DNA of 64,000 bases from Multifurca ochricompacta. Lineage: Eukaryota > Basidiomycota > Agaricomycetes > Russulales > Russulaceae. The stretch spans positions 81,215-145,214 of the forward strand of contig WTXG01000088.1 in assembly GCA_022496185.1 (NCBI GenBank), written 5' to 3'. The position numbers were made by a program, and so were the translations under genes. Positions 1-10,271 of this stretch are shown here, in pieces. Within the stretch, counting starts at the first letter, position 1, and each line of letters opens with the position of its first letter. Below the pieces are notes generated by a model. That model was not told the origin of the DNA. It ran no database searches and was given only the letters and a program-made list of their open reading frames with translations.

Positions 1-195
1 GACCCGCGACCGGGAATGATCGGTGTTCAGTCTTCGCCATCACGTGTCTTGTAGCGTTGGCAATGACCATTGAACATTGGAGATGGGTATCAGTGAGAGA
101 CGCTCCTCTGTAATTCAACACTACGACGGCATGGCACATGAGAGTAAAGTTAAAAAGACAGTACAGTACATAGCATTAATGTCTTTGCCTGTGAT

Positions 196-1479
196 TCAGG
201 CATCAGAAACCAATAGCTTCAACGTTCGCTCGGGCTCATCCCAATGACCCTTAAGTCCATATTGTCCGAATTAGAAGAAAGATTATCCAGCGTGATAGCA
301 ATTCACTTACACAATGATTCGCACCACTCATGCGCACAATGGAATGCCTCCTTACCTGCTTATCCAACTCCTTCGCCGACTCTATTTCCGCATTGAATGA
401 CCAAATACCCCATGGCATTTGCCATAGAGAGCGGTCGCACCAAAAATACCTGAATTCCACATTGCACCATCCATCCTCAGTACCATCGGGAACGAAAACC
501 GCGCTCATGCGAAGTCGCTCGAAGAGCCCGCTTTTAAGACCATTTCGGAGAAGTAACATATCTACTCCATCAGGCAACGAAGGCGGTACGTAGAAGGCCA
601 ACTCAATGTCTTCAGCTGACATTGCAAGAATCGTAGGACGAGGGTCGTCCAATGCAGTACGTGACAGTGTTTCCAATGTCTCACCATGCGTGTAATAACT
701 TGTGCCCACAATGGAAACGATTTCATGTCGTCATCCTTGCCCTCGGATAGGTAGTAATACCCATCAGGAGCTGGATATCCCATGGCGATTGACGGAGGAT
801 CTAGAAAGGTCCATTTCCATCTCAGGGCAATGTTTCCATGGTCTCGCACCATAGCCATAGTCACCGAGACGCACCATATGCAATGACTCGTCGGATGTAC
901 CTGCTTAGTTCAATATCATCTGCCTCGAAACTGGGAGCATAAGCGAGGAACGCCGTCATAAATGCAGCGCCAAGTGACCAGCCTGCCAGAATGATGCTAT
1001 TCGTAGGTAGATCCTCTGACTTCACGATCTCGCAAAGGAAGTCGTAAAGCTCTTTAGTACGTGCTTTCATGAAGAGGTCAGCATTCTCTGATGTCTCTGG
1101 GGTGTCATGTGTTGCGGAAGCAATGATAGCGTGGTCTTGGTCACTGAATGGATCAGAACCTGGATATCCACGTCTGTTGATGAGAATGATACGTGCGCCA
1201 ACGACTTTTGCAAGTGGTAAAAAGTGCTTGAAAAACTCTGGGATGTAAAGAGACTTGAACCAAGGAGGTTGAAGAGAGTGAAAAGAGAGAAAATAAGCTA
1301 CCTGCGGTCACTGAGAGACCATGTAACATAAGGAGTGTAGGATAATATTTTTGGTTGGTGAACGGAGGGCCAGTGTCTAGGAAGGCAAATACGCCAAGCT
1401 TTTTCCAGTTGTTGTTTGACATTAAGGGAAAAGGGATAGTTGGAGAGGATTGAACGAAGTGAACACAGACAAGTGACAC
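196..1479 (-). CDS. Alpha/beta hydrolase-fold protein, 4 exons, one internal frame break
   Basis: Minus-strand exons, in order: 1479-1302, 1237-875, 800-311 and 249-196. Introns 1238-1301, 801-874 and 250-310 all have GT-AG ends and keep phase. The first exon encodes a strand followed by an HG turn (oxyanion side, LLMLHGLS). Exon 2 has RIILINRRGYPGSDPF and the nucleophile elbow GWSLGAA, with Ser as likely nucleophile. The last exon junction restores GANHCGHWDEPERTL, which supplies the catalytic His region of the fold. This resembles fungal hydrolases of unknown substrate; cytosolic location is inferred from the lack of a signal peptide. Around 711-722 the frame shifts: KSF is read in one frame and GTSYYTHG in another, and no GT-AG intron fits. 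A one-base loss near the TTTCC run would explain it, either a real mutation or a sequence error. The family call is firm; activity is uncertain. Confidence 0.8.
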
Positions 1480-1528
1480 GGGTTGATACTGGAGATGCCG
1501 GCCCGAACCAACAATTCTTGTACGTGTT

Positions 1529-1544
1529 TAATCATTTATAAGAT
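1529..1544. repeat. Left target-site duplication of the LINE
   Basis: TAATCATTTATAAGAT is repeated exactly at 17201-17216 immediately after the poly(A) tail. The empty site therefore read continuously from 1544 into 17217. This is about 65 bp upstream of the hydrolase start codon, in its likely promoter or 5' UTR. Confidence 0.95.
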
Positions 1545-1692
1545 CATCCTTCTTTGTCTTGAACCACCACCATCAAGCTTGAGCCTTGCTCGCTTTGGGG
1601 TGTTTTAGTCTAGCATAGAAGTTGTGAATCCAAGTCTTTGTCGTTCCTCTCATTGCACACCCTCACAGTGCACCTCGCCCTACCTGCCCTCA

Positions 1693-4600
1693 ATGTCTGG
1701 GGGTTCACAAAACCCCATCCTGGTGTCGTCGGCTTCGTCCAACGCATCGATTGAACTCATCAACCCTGCGGTTCTTGAACCGTCCCCACCGCCAGCATAC
1801 GAACCTCCCCCTCGTCAAGGGGGCTCCCACCTTATCCAAGGGGTTCCCAATCCCCTAGACCTCCCACCCCACTTAGTGAGTGTGGATGTTGCTGACTCCT
1901 ACGCTCGCCCAATGCTCTATGATCCCATGGATGCCCCTGCTGCTGAACAGGGCACCGTGGACGACTGTTACGAACCCCGTCTTTGCCCGTATTCTTTTTC
2001 TTGCCCAACGACGATCCCTCTCTACTGCCCACACTTCACTATCAGATCATGTCTCCATCGTGGGATCCGTCACATGCTCTTCGTCCATCCCCGTGACCTT
2101 CTTGTTTGTTCATGTTTACCTACTGTTATCTTCGTTATCACTTATCTTCTTATCATACAACCAGACACTTACTTAATACCCTATCAGAAGCTAGGCTTTA
2201 CGCCCTCCGCTTTCGTATATTTGGGCCCACTTGACTCCGTTCCCTTATCTCGTAGACGCCCACTGCATTACGTATATAAGTCCGCTGTAGCTACCCTGTA
2301 GACCTCAGACTCGACTTATTGAATACATCGGTGTTTGTCTTCCGGACTTCCCCTTGAAACCTTTGACTCGATCGTCTCAGTGCTTTTGGCACTTTCCGCT
2401 CAACATTGTCACTAGGGAACGGCCCCTTTGACTTTGACTCATCCATTTGAAACTCCAAGAGGTCTTATTGATCTCTTATCTGAATAACACGTACGAAGCT
2501 GTCGCACAAGTCATGCAGAACGTCTCACACTGGACGTAACAACGACAACACTCGCCAGGTTGCTCGACACACCCTCAGGGCCACCAGACACCGCGATGTG
2601 GCTCAGTTCTCTGAGTCACACATGGGCTACGGCCTCTATTACTACGCTGCCGACTTCCGCATGGATGTCGACGCTACCTTCACCTTCCAAGACCAAATGG
2701 CCAGTCGGGCTGCCATGGTCGCTGCCTCTCTACTCGACGCTGGCATTCATCGTCAGGGAGAACAGGAAGTTTACGCCATCGGACTTGAGACCCCCTTGTG
2801 GGGTCGGCTTGTCTGTGGCATACTCGCTGCTTTAACACGGGGCGCCCTGCGCTCCCCCAATTTACGTTCCCTCCTCGATTATTCAGAAGGGGACTTTACT
2901 GATTCTGTCTCCCTAGCCTCTGGGATTCCGATCCCAGAGACGCCCCTAGCCCATATTCAGGCAATGCTCTCCCAGCTCAATGGAATTTTTCATGCCGACC
3001 GGGAAAACCCCTCCCTCTACGCCAAGGCGATTGAACTCGAGGCTCGACGACACGCCCTCGATGCCATACGCCAACAGGTCCTGGACCGTCTCCAAGAGGA
3101 AGGCGCGCATGCCCGCGTACGCGAGGACTGCCTTGCCATTCTCAAACAGAACATGATGGCTGAACTCAAAGCTGATCGTGTACGTATATACGATGGGGCC
3201 CGTGCTGACCTCATGACCCAGGCCCGTGCCGAGGTCTCTCAGGAAGTTGCCGCTTTCCGCGTTCAATACGCTCACGAACGTCATGAACATGCCATGGCCG
3301 AGATTAATGCCATGCACATCACTCCACCGCTCCCCATGGGAGACACTGACCACACTCCGCGTCGCCGAACGAAGGGCCCTCACCACCCCTCCTCCCCGAC
3401 CACGCCCACCCAGCCGCGCCACGCCTTACCCATCCCACGCCCCGTCGCGCTCCAACCCAACTTGACGCCGCCGATTGACTTCCGTCGTCTCCACGTCTCA
3501 ATCACAAATCGAAGAACCCATGGAGCTCTTCACCGAGGCCAACCCGACCCCTCCTATCCACACCCAACCTCCAGTGTTCGACCGTGCCGTCCGTGGACTT
3601 GGCGCCTCTGACTACGCTGATGATGAGATGGCTGCGTCTGATACGTTGCCTGCCCCCTCCTTGCCTCCGCTCGCTGACCTTCCAGCTCCCGCCCCTGCTC
3701 CGACCGACCCACTCAGCCACATCGAATCCGTGCTTGCACGGATCGTCGACCGTCTGGACAGGCTGGAACAGGGACGGGCACCCCCTCCACCAGCACGCGC
3801 ACAGGCTCCCGCTCGCCATCCTACGGCCGCTGCGACTGTCCCTACCGCTGGCCCTCCTCCTGCTCCTTCGGCGACTGGCCCTATGGGCCCTGTCCTGGGC
3901 GCCACCCCCACCGACGCTTTCCAAGTTGTCACCCTGGCCACCATGGCCCAACAACTCAAGGCTGTTTCCTTCGCCCAGGCGGCTACCCGCGCCCAGGGCC
4001 GCACCATTGCTGGCCAGCCCAACCTGCGTGCGCGGGCCCCGGCCACTACTTCGACCACTCGCGCCCCGCCAGTGGCACACACGACAGACATCACGGTCCT
4101 CCTTCCTCCGCTCCCTGCTGGCACTACGGATCAAGGCATGGCCCCTGTGCCAGAACTCGTACTCATTGCCTGACAGGCACTACAGCGCATCAATGCTTCT
4201 GCCCCCCACCTTTTGGGGGGCCAATGGTCAGTGGGTCTTGGCAATAGCCAAGGAAATTTTATTTTCTCTTTTGCTGGCGACTTGCCTTTCCAGTCGCTCT
4301 TATTCTACGAACCCGCCCTGGTGAAATCCTTCCCAGGCGGCGCACTCGTCCCCACCCGGGGCTGGAACTGGCTCCAGCTCCGTGATGTTTACGTCTCAGC
4401 TGGGGACGGTGTCGTCTTCTCCAATGCGGTCCTTTGGAGCAAACTCCGCCGCAACGGCCCCTTCACTAGGGCCCTTTTCCCATCACCCCCTCGTTGGCAG
4501 GTCGACCCGTCCCGCATTCAATCTCCCCGCTCGACAGTCTCCTTCGCTATGCACGGCCTCTCTCCCACCGACATCGCCCAACTTCTATGCACCCCAATCT

Positions 4601-5547
4601 ATATGTTCGGCCGCGCAGTCAAACTCGTTTCCTGCGGGGACTCGCCTGCCCTCGTCCAATGCGGCCGATGCCACCTTCTCAGTCATCGCACAGGTCAGTG
4701 TAACCGAGCTAACAACAAACTGATTTGCTGGCAGCCCGCTTTGAAGCCCAAGTGCTACAAGTGTGGCGGCCCCCATACTTTCACAGACCACGCCGCGCAG
4801 TGCCAAGGTGCACACGCCGTCGCGGGTGTTTGCAACTGCAAATACAAATGCCTCCTCTGTGGTAAGTTCGGCCACCACGCCCGCTCTACCACCTGCCCCA
4901 AGCGCAGTCCCTTCGCCCCACCGCCCCTTGCGGACACCATGGAGACCTCAGCCCCCGCGCGTTCCCCCGCGGCTCTGGTGGGTTTGTCCCCGGGCCCTGC
5001 TCCCTCCACCGCTGCACCCGCTCCAGGCCCCTCGACAGCCCAACACGCGGCCATGCAAACTGGCAGTTTCACGATCGTCGAACAACGCCCGCGCACACAC
5101 GTGCCTGGCGCCCATATGACCACGAGTAAAGTTTGTAGGCCACCGGTGCAGGTGGCCCCCAGTACGTCCTCTGCTCCCTCCTCCACCCCCTCTGCTGTGC
5201 CCTCGGTCACCGCCCCCACTCCCACCCCCCCAGTTTTCCCTGCTGGGGCCCCCGGCTCACGTGCGGCTCAACGCGCCCTGATGCTGGATGCCCACGGCAT
5301 CATGCTGGGAGAGTTGGGTCTTCAACACCTCCGCCTCGTTGTCGGCAGCCGTGAACGCCATGTCCGCAACGTTGATCTATATTTCCTCGACCGGCTCCTC
5401 GGTGGTGACGGCAATGGCTGCCAAATTATTATGTGCATCCCCAACGTCCCCGATGGCAACAAGCTCACCGTCCACATCGAACAGTTCATGGAAGACTCCA
5501 TGGGCCACCCCGCTCCCTCTGCGAGCCAAGACCCATTCCATGTCTGA
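1693..5547 (+). pseudogene. LINE ORF1 (gag-like, CCHC zinc knuckles), broken
   Basis: RNA-binding nucleocapsid-like protein of the LINE. The first in-frame ATG is at 1693. The reading frame runs to 1965, is interrupted by the solo LTR, and resumes in frame at 2547 (VDD then NTRQVARH). A coiled-coil-like stretch rich in Glu, Arg and Ala lies around 3000-3300, followed by Pro/Ala-rich linkers. From 4213 there is the conserved core (PGGALVPTRGW, RWQVDPSRI). Cysteine clusters CGRCHLL, CYKCGGPH and CLLCGKFGHH lie at about 4660-4890. Breaks: the LTR insertion, a frameshift near 3470-3490, and an in-frame TGA at 4171-4173. The stop at 5545-5547 overlaps the ORF2 start at 5540 by 8 bp, an arrangement suited to coupled translation. 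Confidence 0.88.
1966..2541 (+). mobile_element. Solo LTR of the Gypsy family, inside LINE ORF1
   Basis: This 576-bp block begins TGTTACGAAC and ends GGACGTAACA, the same termini as the 587-bp LTRs at 9663 and 16522. It shares with them the TATATAA box (2273-2279) and the following AGACTCGACTT motif. The flanks 1961-1965 and 2542-2546 are both ACGAC, a perfect 5-bp target duplication. Excising the LTR plus one duplication restores the ORF1 frame exactly. It is clearly more diverged than the two LTRs of the complete element, so it records an older insertion followed by LTR-LTR recombination. Confidence 0.95.
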
Positions 5548-8500
5548 TACGTCAATACTTACGGTCAACATGCAACACAGCAACCACAACATCCATGCTG
5601 TGCTAAACACTAACCGCTCCGACCACATACTACTGATCCAGGAACCCTGGTTTGGTAACATTGGGGTCGCCCGTTCTGATGTTTCTGCTGACGGCGTTGA
5701 CACCCTTGGCAGCCCTGTCCACCCGGCGTGGCAGTTATTCTACCCTGCGGTCCCTGCTGGCGGCCGCACGAAGACTCTCATCTACATTTGACGTTTCCAA
5801 CCCACAGACCCGTCCGTTCTCTATACGGCGATGTTCACTACCCGCCACGATCTTGTGGCCCACCCATGCATCCTCATGGGTGACCTCCGAGTTGATGCAC
5901 TCACTCTGCGCATCCTTTCCTTCTACAACGATGTACGTGATCCCTCTGCCCTCACCACTCTTTTAGGGCTGGACCTGGACCTGCACATCCCCCACCTCTT
6001 GGCTGGAGATTTCAATCTCCACCACCCTGAGTGGTCGCCTCTGGACTGGCAGGTGTCAGCGCATGCCGGTGTCTTCCTGGACTGGGTAGCTGACCAGGAC
6101 CTCACGCTGGCCTCCCCCCCAGGTGTCCCCACCAGGCGGGGCTCTGAACCCTCTCGATCTAGTGTCTTAGACTTGGTCTGGACTTCACCCGCTCTCACAG
6201 CGTCTGCCGCACTCAGCCCACCTGAGTTAGACTGGACAGCTGGCATCACCTCGGACCATGCTGGCTTCTGCATGTCCTGGCGCCACTCGCTTCTGGCGGC
6301 CTCACCCTCTGCCGAGTGCGTCACTTACCTCACTGGAATCTCTGATGACACTCTAAAGAGCTTCTTGGATCATCTCCGCTCCGATCTTCCCCCACGCCGC
6401 CCCCTGCTCATGCCTCTTGACGTCGAGACTCAGGCTGATGACATTCTGGACATGCTGATGGCTGCTGCAGACCGCTGGCTCGCTGTCAAATCCACGCCTC
6501 ATGCCAAACGATCGCACTGGTGGAAGCCTGCCTGCACCCAGGCTGTCCATGCTCTCCGCTCTGCACGGGATGACCCTGATGCCAAACGTTTGGCCCAGGC
6601 TGCCCTTCGTAAAGAAATTCGACAGGCCAAACGAACCTGGGCCGACGATACCATCGCGAACTCCAGTGTCTGGGAGGTTGTGAAATGGCGCCACGGCCGT
6701 CGTGTCACGCTAGTCCCCGCCATCCGCCAACCATCCGGCCTGCTTATATGGTCCCAGCTGGAGATCGAGTCGATCTTCGTCGAGCAATTCTTTGGCTCCA
6801 CATCCTCTGCTGTCCCTGATTCCTTCCTGGACGACCCTCTGCCCATGGCACCTCGCCCCTTCCTCCCCTTCACGGCTGATGAGATCTCGGCTCTCCTCAC
6901 TGCCACATCCTCTTCCTCTGCCCCAGGGTTTTCCCGTGTTTCCTGGCGCATCCTCAAGTGGGCCTGGCCTGTTCTCTCCGCCCGCGTTGTCGATCTGTTC
7001 AACGCCTCTCTCTCCCTCTCTTACGTTCCCTCCCGCTGGAAGCGCGCGCTCACTGTAGTCCTTCCCAAGCTGGCACAACCAGACTATTCCCTTGCTAAGG
7101 CTCACCGGCCCATCTCACTCCTCGAGACCTTGGGCAAGCTCCTCGACAAAGCCGTCGCTCGGCGCCTGACCACTGACATTGACAGATACCATACCCTGTC
7201 TTCGGCTCAGTTCGGTGCCCGCTCTAACTCCTGCTGTCTGGACTCGGCCTTGTCTCTGGTCCACGATGTTACCACGACTTGGTCTTGGGGCCTCGTCTGC
7301 GGCATCGTGCTCTTCGATGTGTCAGGCTTCTTTGACCACGTTCACCCCTCCCACTGTGCCTCAGTCCTCCAGCTCCTGGGTCACGACCCCGCTTTAGCCG
7401 AATGGGTTCGATCCTTTCTTACTGGGCATACGGCCTCCCTCTCCTTCAACAACGAGGTTGGCCCTGCCCACCCGGTTCTTGTGGGCACCCCCAGGGATCC
7501 CCCCTTTCTCCGGTCTTGGCGACCCTGTACACCGCCCCGCTTCTCACGCTTGCCTCCTCGTGGCCTGGCTGCCATCTGTCTATGTACGTAGATGATGGAC
7601 TCCTCTTTGCCTGGGGCACCTCGTGGGATGAGGTCACCGCTTCCCTCCGCACCCAATTTAGTCAGGTGCTTGACTGGCTTTCCCGCGCTGGCATGTCCAT
7701 TGATATGGCCAAGATGGAATGCCTCTTCTTTTCCTGCACACGCAAGCGCAACTTACCCCCTGCGGGCATTTATTTGCCCCTGCCGTCGCACAACACGTAC
7801 TCTTATGTCGTGGCAGGGGCCCAGGTGCGTTACTTGGGTTTTTTCTTCACCAAGTCGCTCTCCTGGCGCCCCCACACACAGATCATGTGCCATCGTGCCC
7901 AGGCCTCGCTATGGGCCCTCCGCACCCTTGGCAATTCCGAACGGGGCTTATCCATGGCCAATTGGAGACTTCTGCTTAACGCGGTCTGTCTCCCAGTTCT
8001 CACTTATGGCTCACAACTTTGGGTCCACAGCAAACAGGCCTCGGGCCTCATCAAGCTCTTACAGGACGTTGCCAACATGATGGTCCACACCATCTCTGGC
8101 TCTTTCCACATGGCTCCTCGCCAGCCCCTACATGAGCTCACCCACTTGCTCCCAATGCGCCATTTCGTGCACAAACTGGCCGATACGACGTCCCTTCGCT
8201 ACACCTCACTCCCGGCCCACTCCCAACCGGCCCTCCGCCTCCGCTTGACAGCGGACGCCTCCCTCTGGGCCCCCTTGTCCTGACACCGCGCCCGCCCACC
8301 CCACCCAACCCTGCTGCGCCTACTGGCTGCCCACACCCCACCCCTCTCCTGCCCGGTGGACCCCTTGGGCCTGACCCCCTGGGAGATCCTGGACTGGGGA
8401 GAACGGGTTTCTTACGTGGGCCCATGCCCCCCAGCTGACAGGAAGGCCGCCGTGACAGCGCTCTTACACGAGCCTCGCGCCTCTGTCATGTTGATCCACG

Positions 8501-9498
8501 TCAGCTCAATCCTAACACGTTTGGGCCGGTCTGACAACAAATCCGTGGGTGCCGCGGCGGCGACCCTTATGGACTCCCGAGGCGAATGGACGATGGAGTG
8601 GTGTCGAGGCACCAACGTGTCTCGTCACGAGGTGGCCCTCTTCGGATTAGCTCGCACCATGTCGTGGTTGTGCGGCTTCCTTCGTGGGTCCCCTCTACCT
8701 GACCGGGTTGTACTGACGGCCACCTCCTCTGCCCCCCTCCTCTCCCTTCACTCTCGAGACCCTCGACGGTTCACCGGAGATTTCATTCTCTTCCAACGCT
8801 CCCTTACAGACTTTCTCTCTTCCTTCCCATCCACAAACCTGGAGCTCATGTGGGTCCCTGGTGGTAAGTACTATCGCGCCATCACCGTCTCCACTAAAGC
8901 TGCAGAACGCACGGCCTCCCACACCCCTCTGGGCTTCCTGGAGGAGAAACCTTCCCCGCTCCAATGGCAGGCCCTCTCACGCCTTCGCACTTATGACAAC
9001 TGGCGCGAAGAGTGGCTCTGGGATCGCGCCGCGGCTGCGCCCACAAACGACAACCCCTCAGGCTCTGACTTCAAGGCCTATGTGATCTCCATCTCCGGCC
9101 CGCCGTGCGGATCGAACCACCCACTCTGGACTGCCGCCACCTGCCGTCGCAAGGACCCCTTCGACCAGCACACCACCTCCACTGCCATGCGCCTGGCCAC
9201 AGGGCATGCCTTCATCTCAGAATACGCTGAACGTTTTCACGCCCGCCGGCCAGCTTCTGAACACACCTGCCAGTGCGACAATTCCACTCCATCCAGCTTT
9301 ACCCACATACTGCTGGAATGCCCCTTGTACGCCCAATCTTGCGCGACATGGCAGCTCACCCCGTTCAATCTGGAGGGCCTCACCCCCACCGACTATTTTA
9401 ATCACCGAGGGACGGTAGGGCATCTCCTGGAGTTCCTCCAGGAGACTGGTGCCTTCTGGCGGCCGATTTTCTCGCGGCGCCCCCGTGAGCCTGATTAG
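5540..9498 (+). pseudogene. LINE ORF2: AP-like endonuclease, reverse transcriptase, RNase H-like region, C-terminal zinc motif; broken
   Basis: ORF2 nicks the target and copies the LINE RNA. Its ATG at 5540 overlaps the ORF1 stop. Endonuclease landmarks are LLIQEPWFG (about 5630), AGDFNLHHPEWS (about 6003) and ITSDHAGF (about 6245). RT landmarks are HRPISLLETLGKLLDK (about 7100), FDVSGFFDHV (about 7313), TPQGSPLSPVL reading across a frame break, and the catalytic YVDD at 7585-7596. Downstream is a region in the position of an RNase H domain (about 8460-8900), then a CQC...H...C zinc-like motif (about 9270-9325). Breaks: in-frame TGA at 5789-5791 and 8281-8283, and a one-base loss in the C run near 7488. 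The RT is therefore split and the copy cannot be autonomous. Confidence 0.9.
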
Positions 9499-9662
9499 GG
9501 TTGAGGAGTGTAGGACGAGGACCTAGTGAGTTTTTTCTTTCTTTGTCTCTTGAATGGTCTCTGGTTTCGGACGGCCTCTCCACTTAGAATTTATTTACGG
9601 TTTTCCTTCTGGGTTTCCACACATGACTTTGTCGCTCCATCCTTTGTTTGTAGTAGTAGTAG

Positions 9663-10249
9663 TGTTACGAACAGGGCCCAGTAGCCCTATTTTCTTTACC
9701 CTTCCCAACAGAGATCCCACTCGCCCACCGACTTTACACTTCCTCATCACATCTCCTTCGTGGGACCCCTCATGTGCACTGCTTCCATCCCCGTGACTGT
9801 TGTTTGGACTTGTATATACACTGTTTACCTATGCTTGCCCTTCTTATCTCGTTATCCTCTTATCTTACAATCGGACACTTACTTAGTTCCCTATCAGAAG
9901 CCAGGCTTTACGCCCTCCGCTTTTGGATATTTGGACCCACTTGACTCCGTGTTCTTATCTCATAGACGCCCACTGAATTACGTATATAAGTCCGCTGTAA
10001 CTACCTTGTAGACCTCAGACTCGACTTATTGAATACATCGGTGCTTGTCTTCTGGACTTCCCTTTGAAAGCTCTGACTCGACCTTCTCAAGTACTTCTGG
10101 TACTTTCTGTTCAACATTGTCTTAGAGTGCAGCCTCTTTGACTCTGACTCTTTCATAACGAACTCCAAAGGACCTTATTGGTCTTTTACCTGATAACGAA
10201 CGAACGCTGTCACACAAGTCGTGTGGAACGTCCCGCACCGGACGTAACA
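9663..10249 (+). repeat. 5' LTR of the Gypsy element
   Basis: 587 bp with TG...CA ends. It differs from the 3' LTR only near 9772 (CATGTG against CACGTG) and near 10239 (CACCGG against CACTGG). It carries the TATATAA promoter and the predicted transcript start. Confidence 0.96.
9983..9989 (+). promoter_or_regulatory. LTR TATA box
   Basis: TATATAA lies 34 nt upstream of the AGACTCGACTT motif at 10017-10027 that is predicted to be the RNA 5' end. The same arrangement is kept in the 3' LTR and in the solo LTR. Confidence 0.7.
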
Positions 10250-10251
10250 TC

Positions 10252-10262
10252 AAGTCGAGTCT
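10252..10262 (+). promoter_or_regulatory. Self-priming primer-binding site
   Basis: AAGTCGAGTCT begins two bases after the 5' LTR. It is the exact reverse complement of AGACTCGACTT at 10017-10027, which lies about 34 nt after the TATA box, where transcription should start. Tf1/sushi elements prime reverse transcription by folding the first 11 nt of their RNA onto such a site instead of using a tRNA. The length, location and element class all agree. Confidence 0.8.
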
Positions 10263-10271
10263 CCTCCCAAC

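Noticed and set aside
1624..2301. 225-codon ORF starting at GTG and running into the solo LTR
   Set aside because: The first part is LINE ORF1 from ATG 1693; everything after 1965 is LTR sequence read by chance.
9760..10011. 83-codon ORF in the 5' LTR and its near-identical copy at 16619-16870
   Set aside because: Both lie wholly inside LTRs and are kept only because the LTRs are almost identical; there is no evidence of coding.
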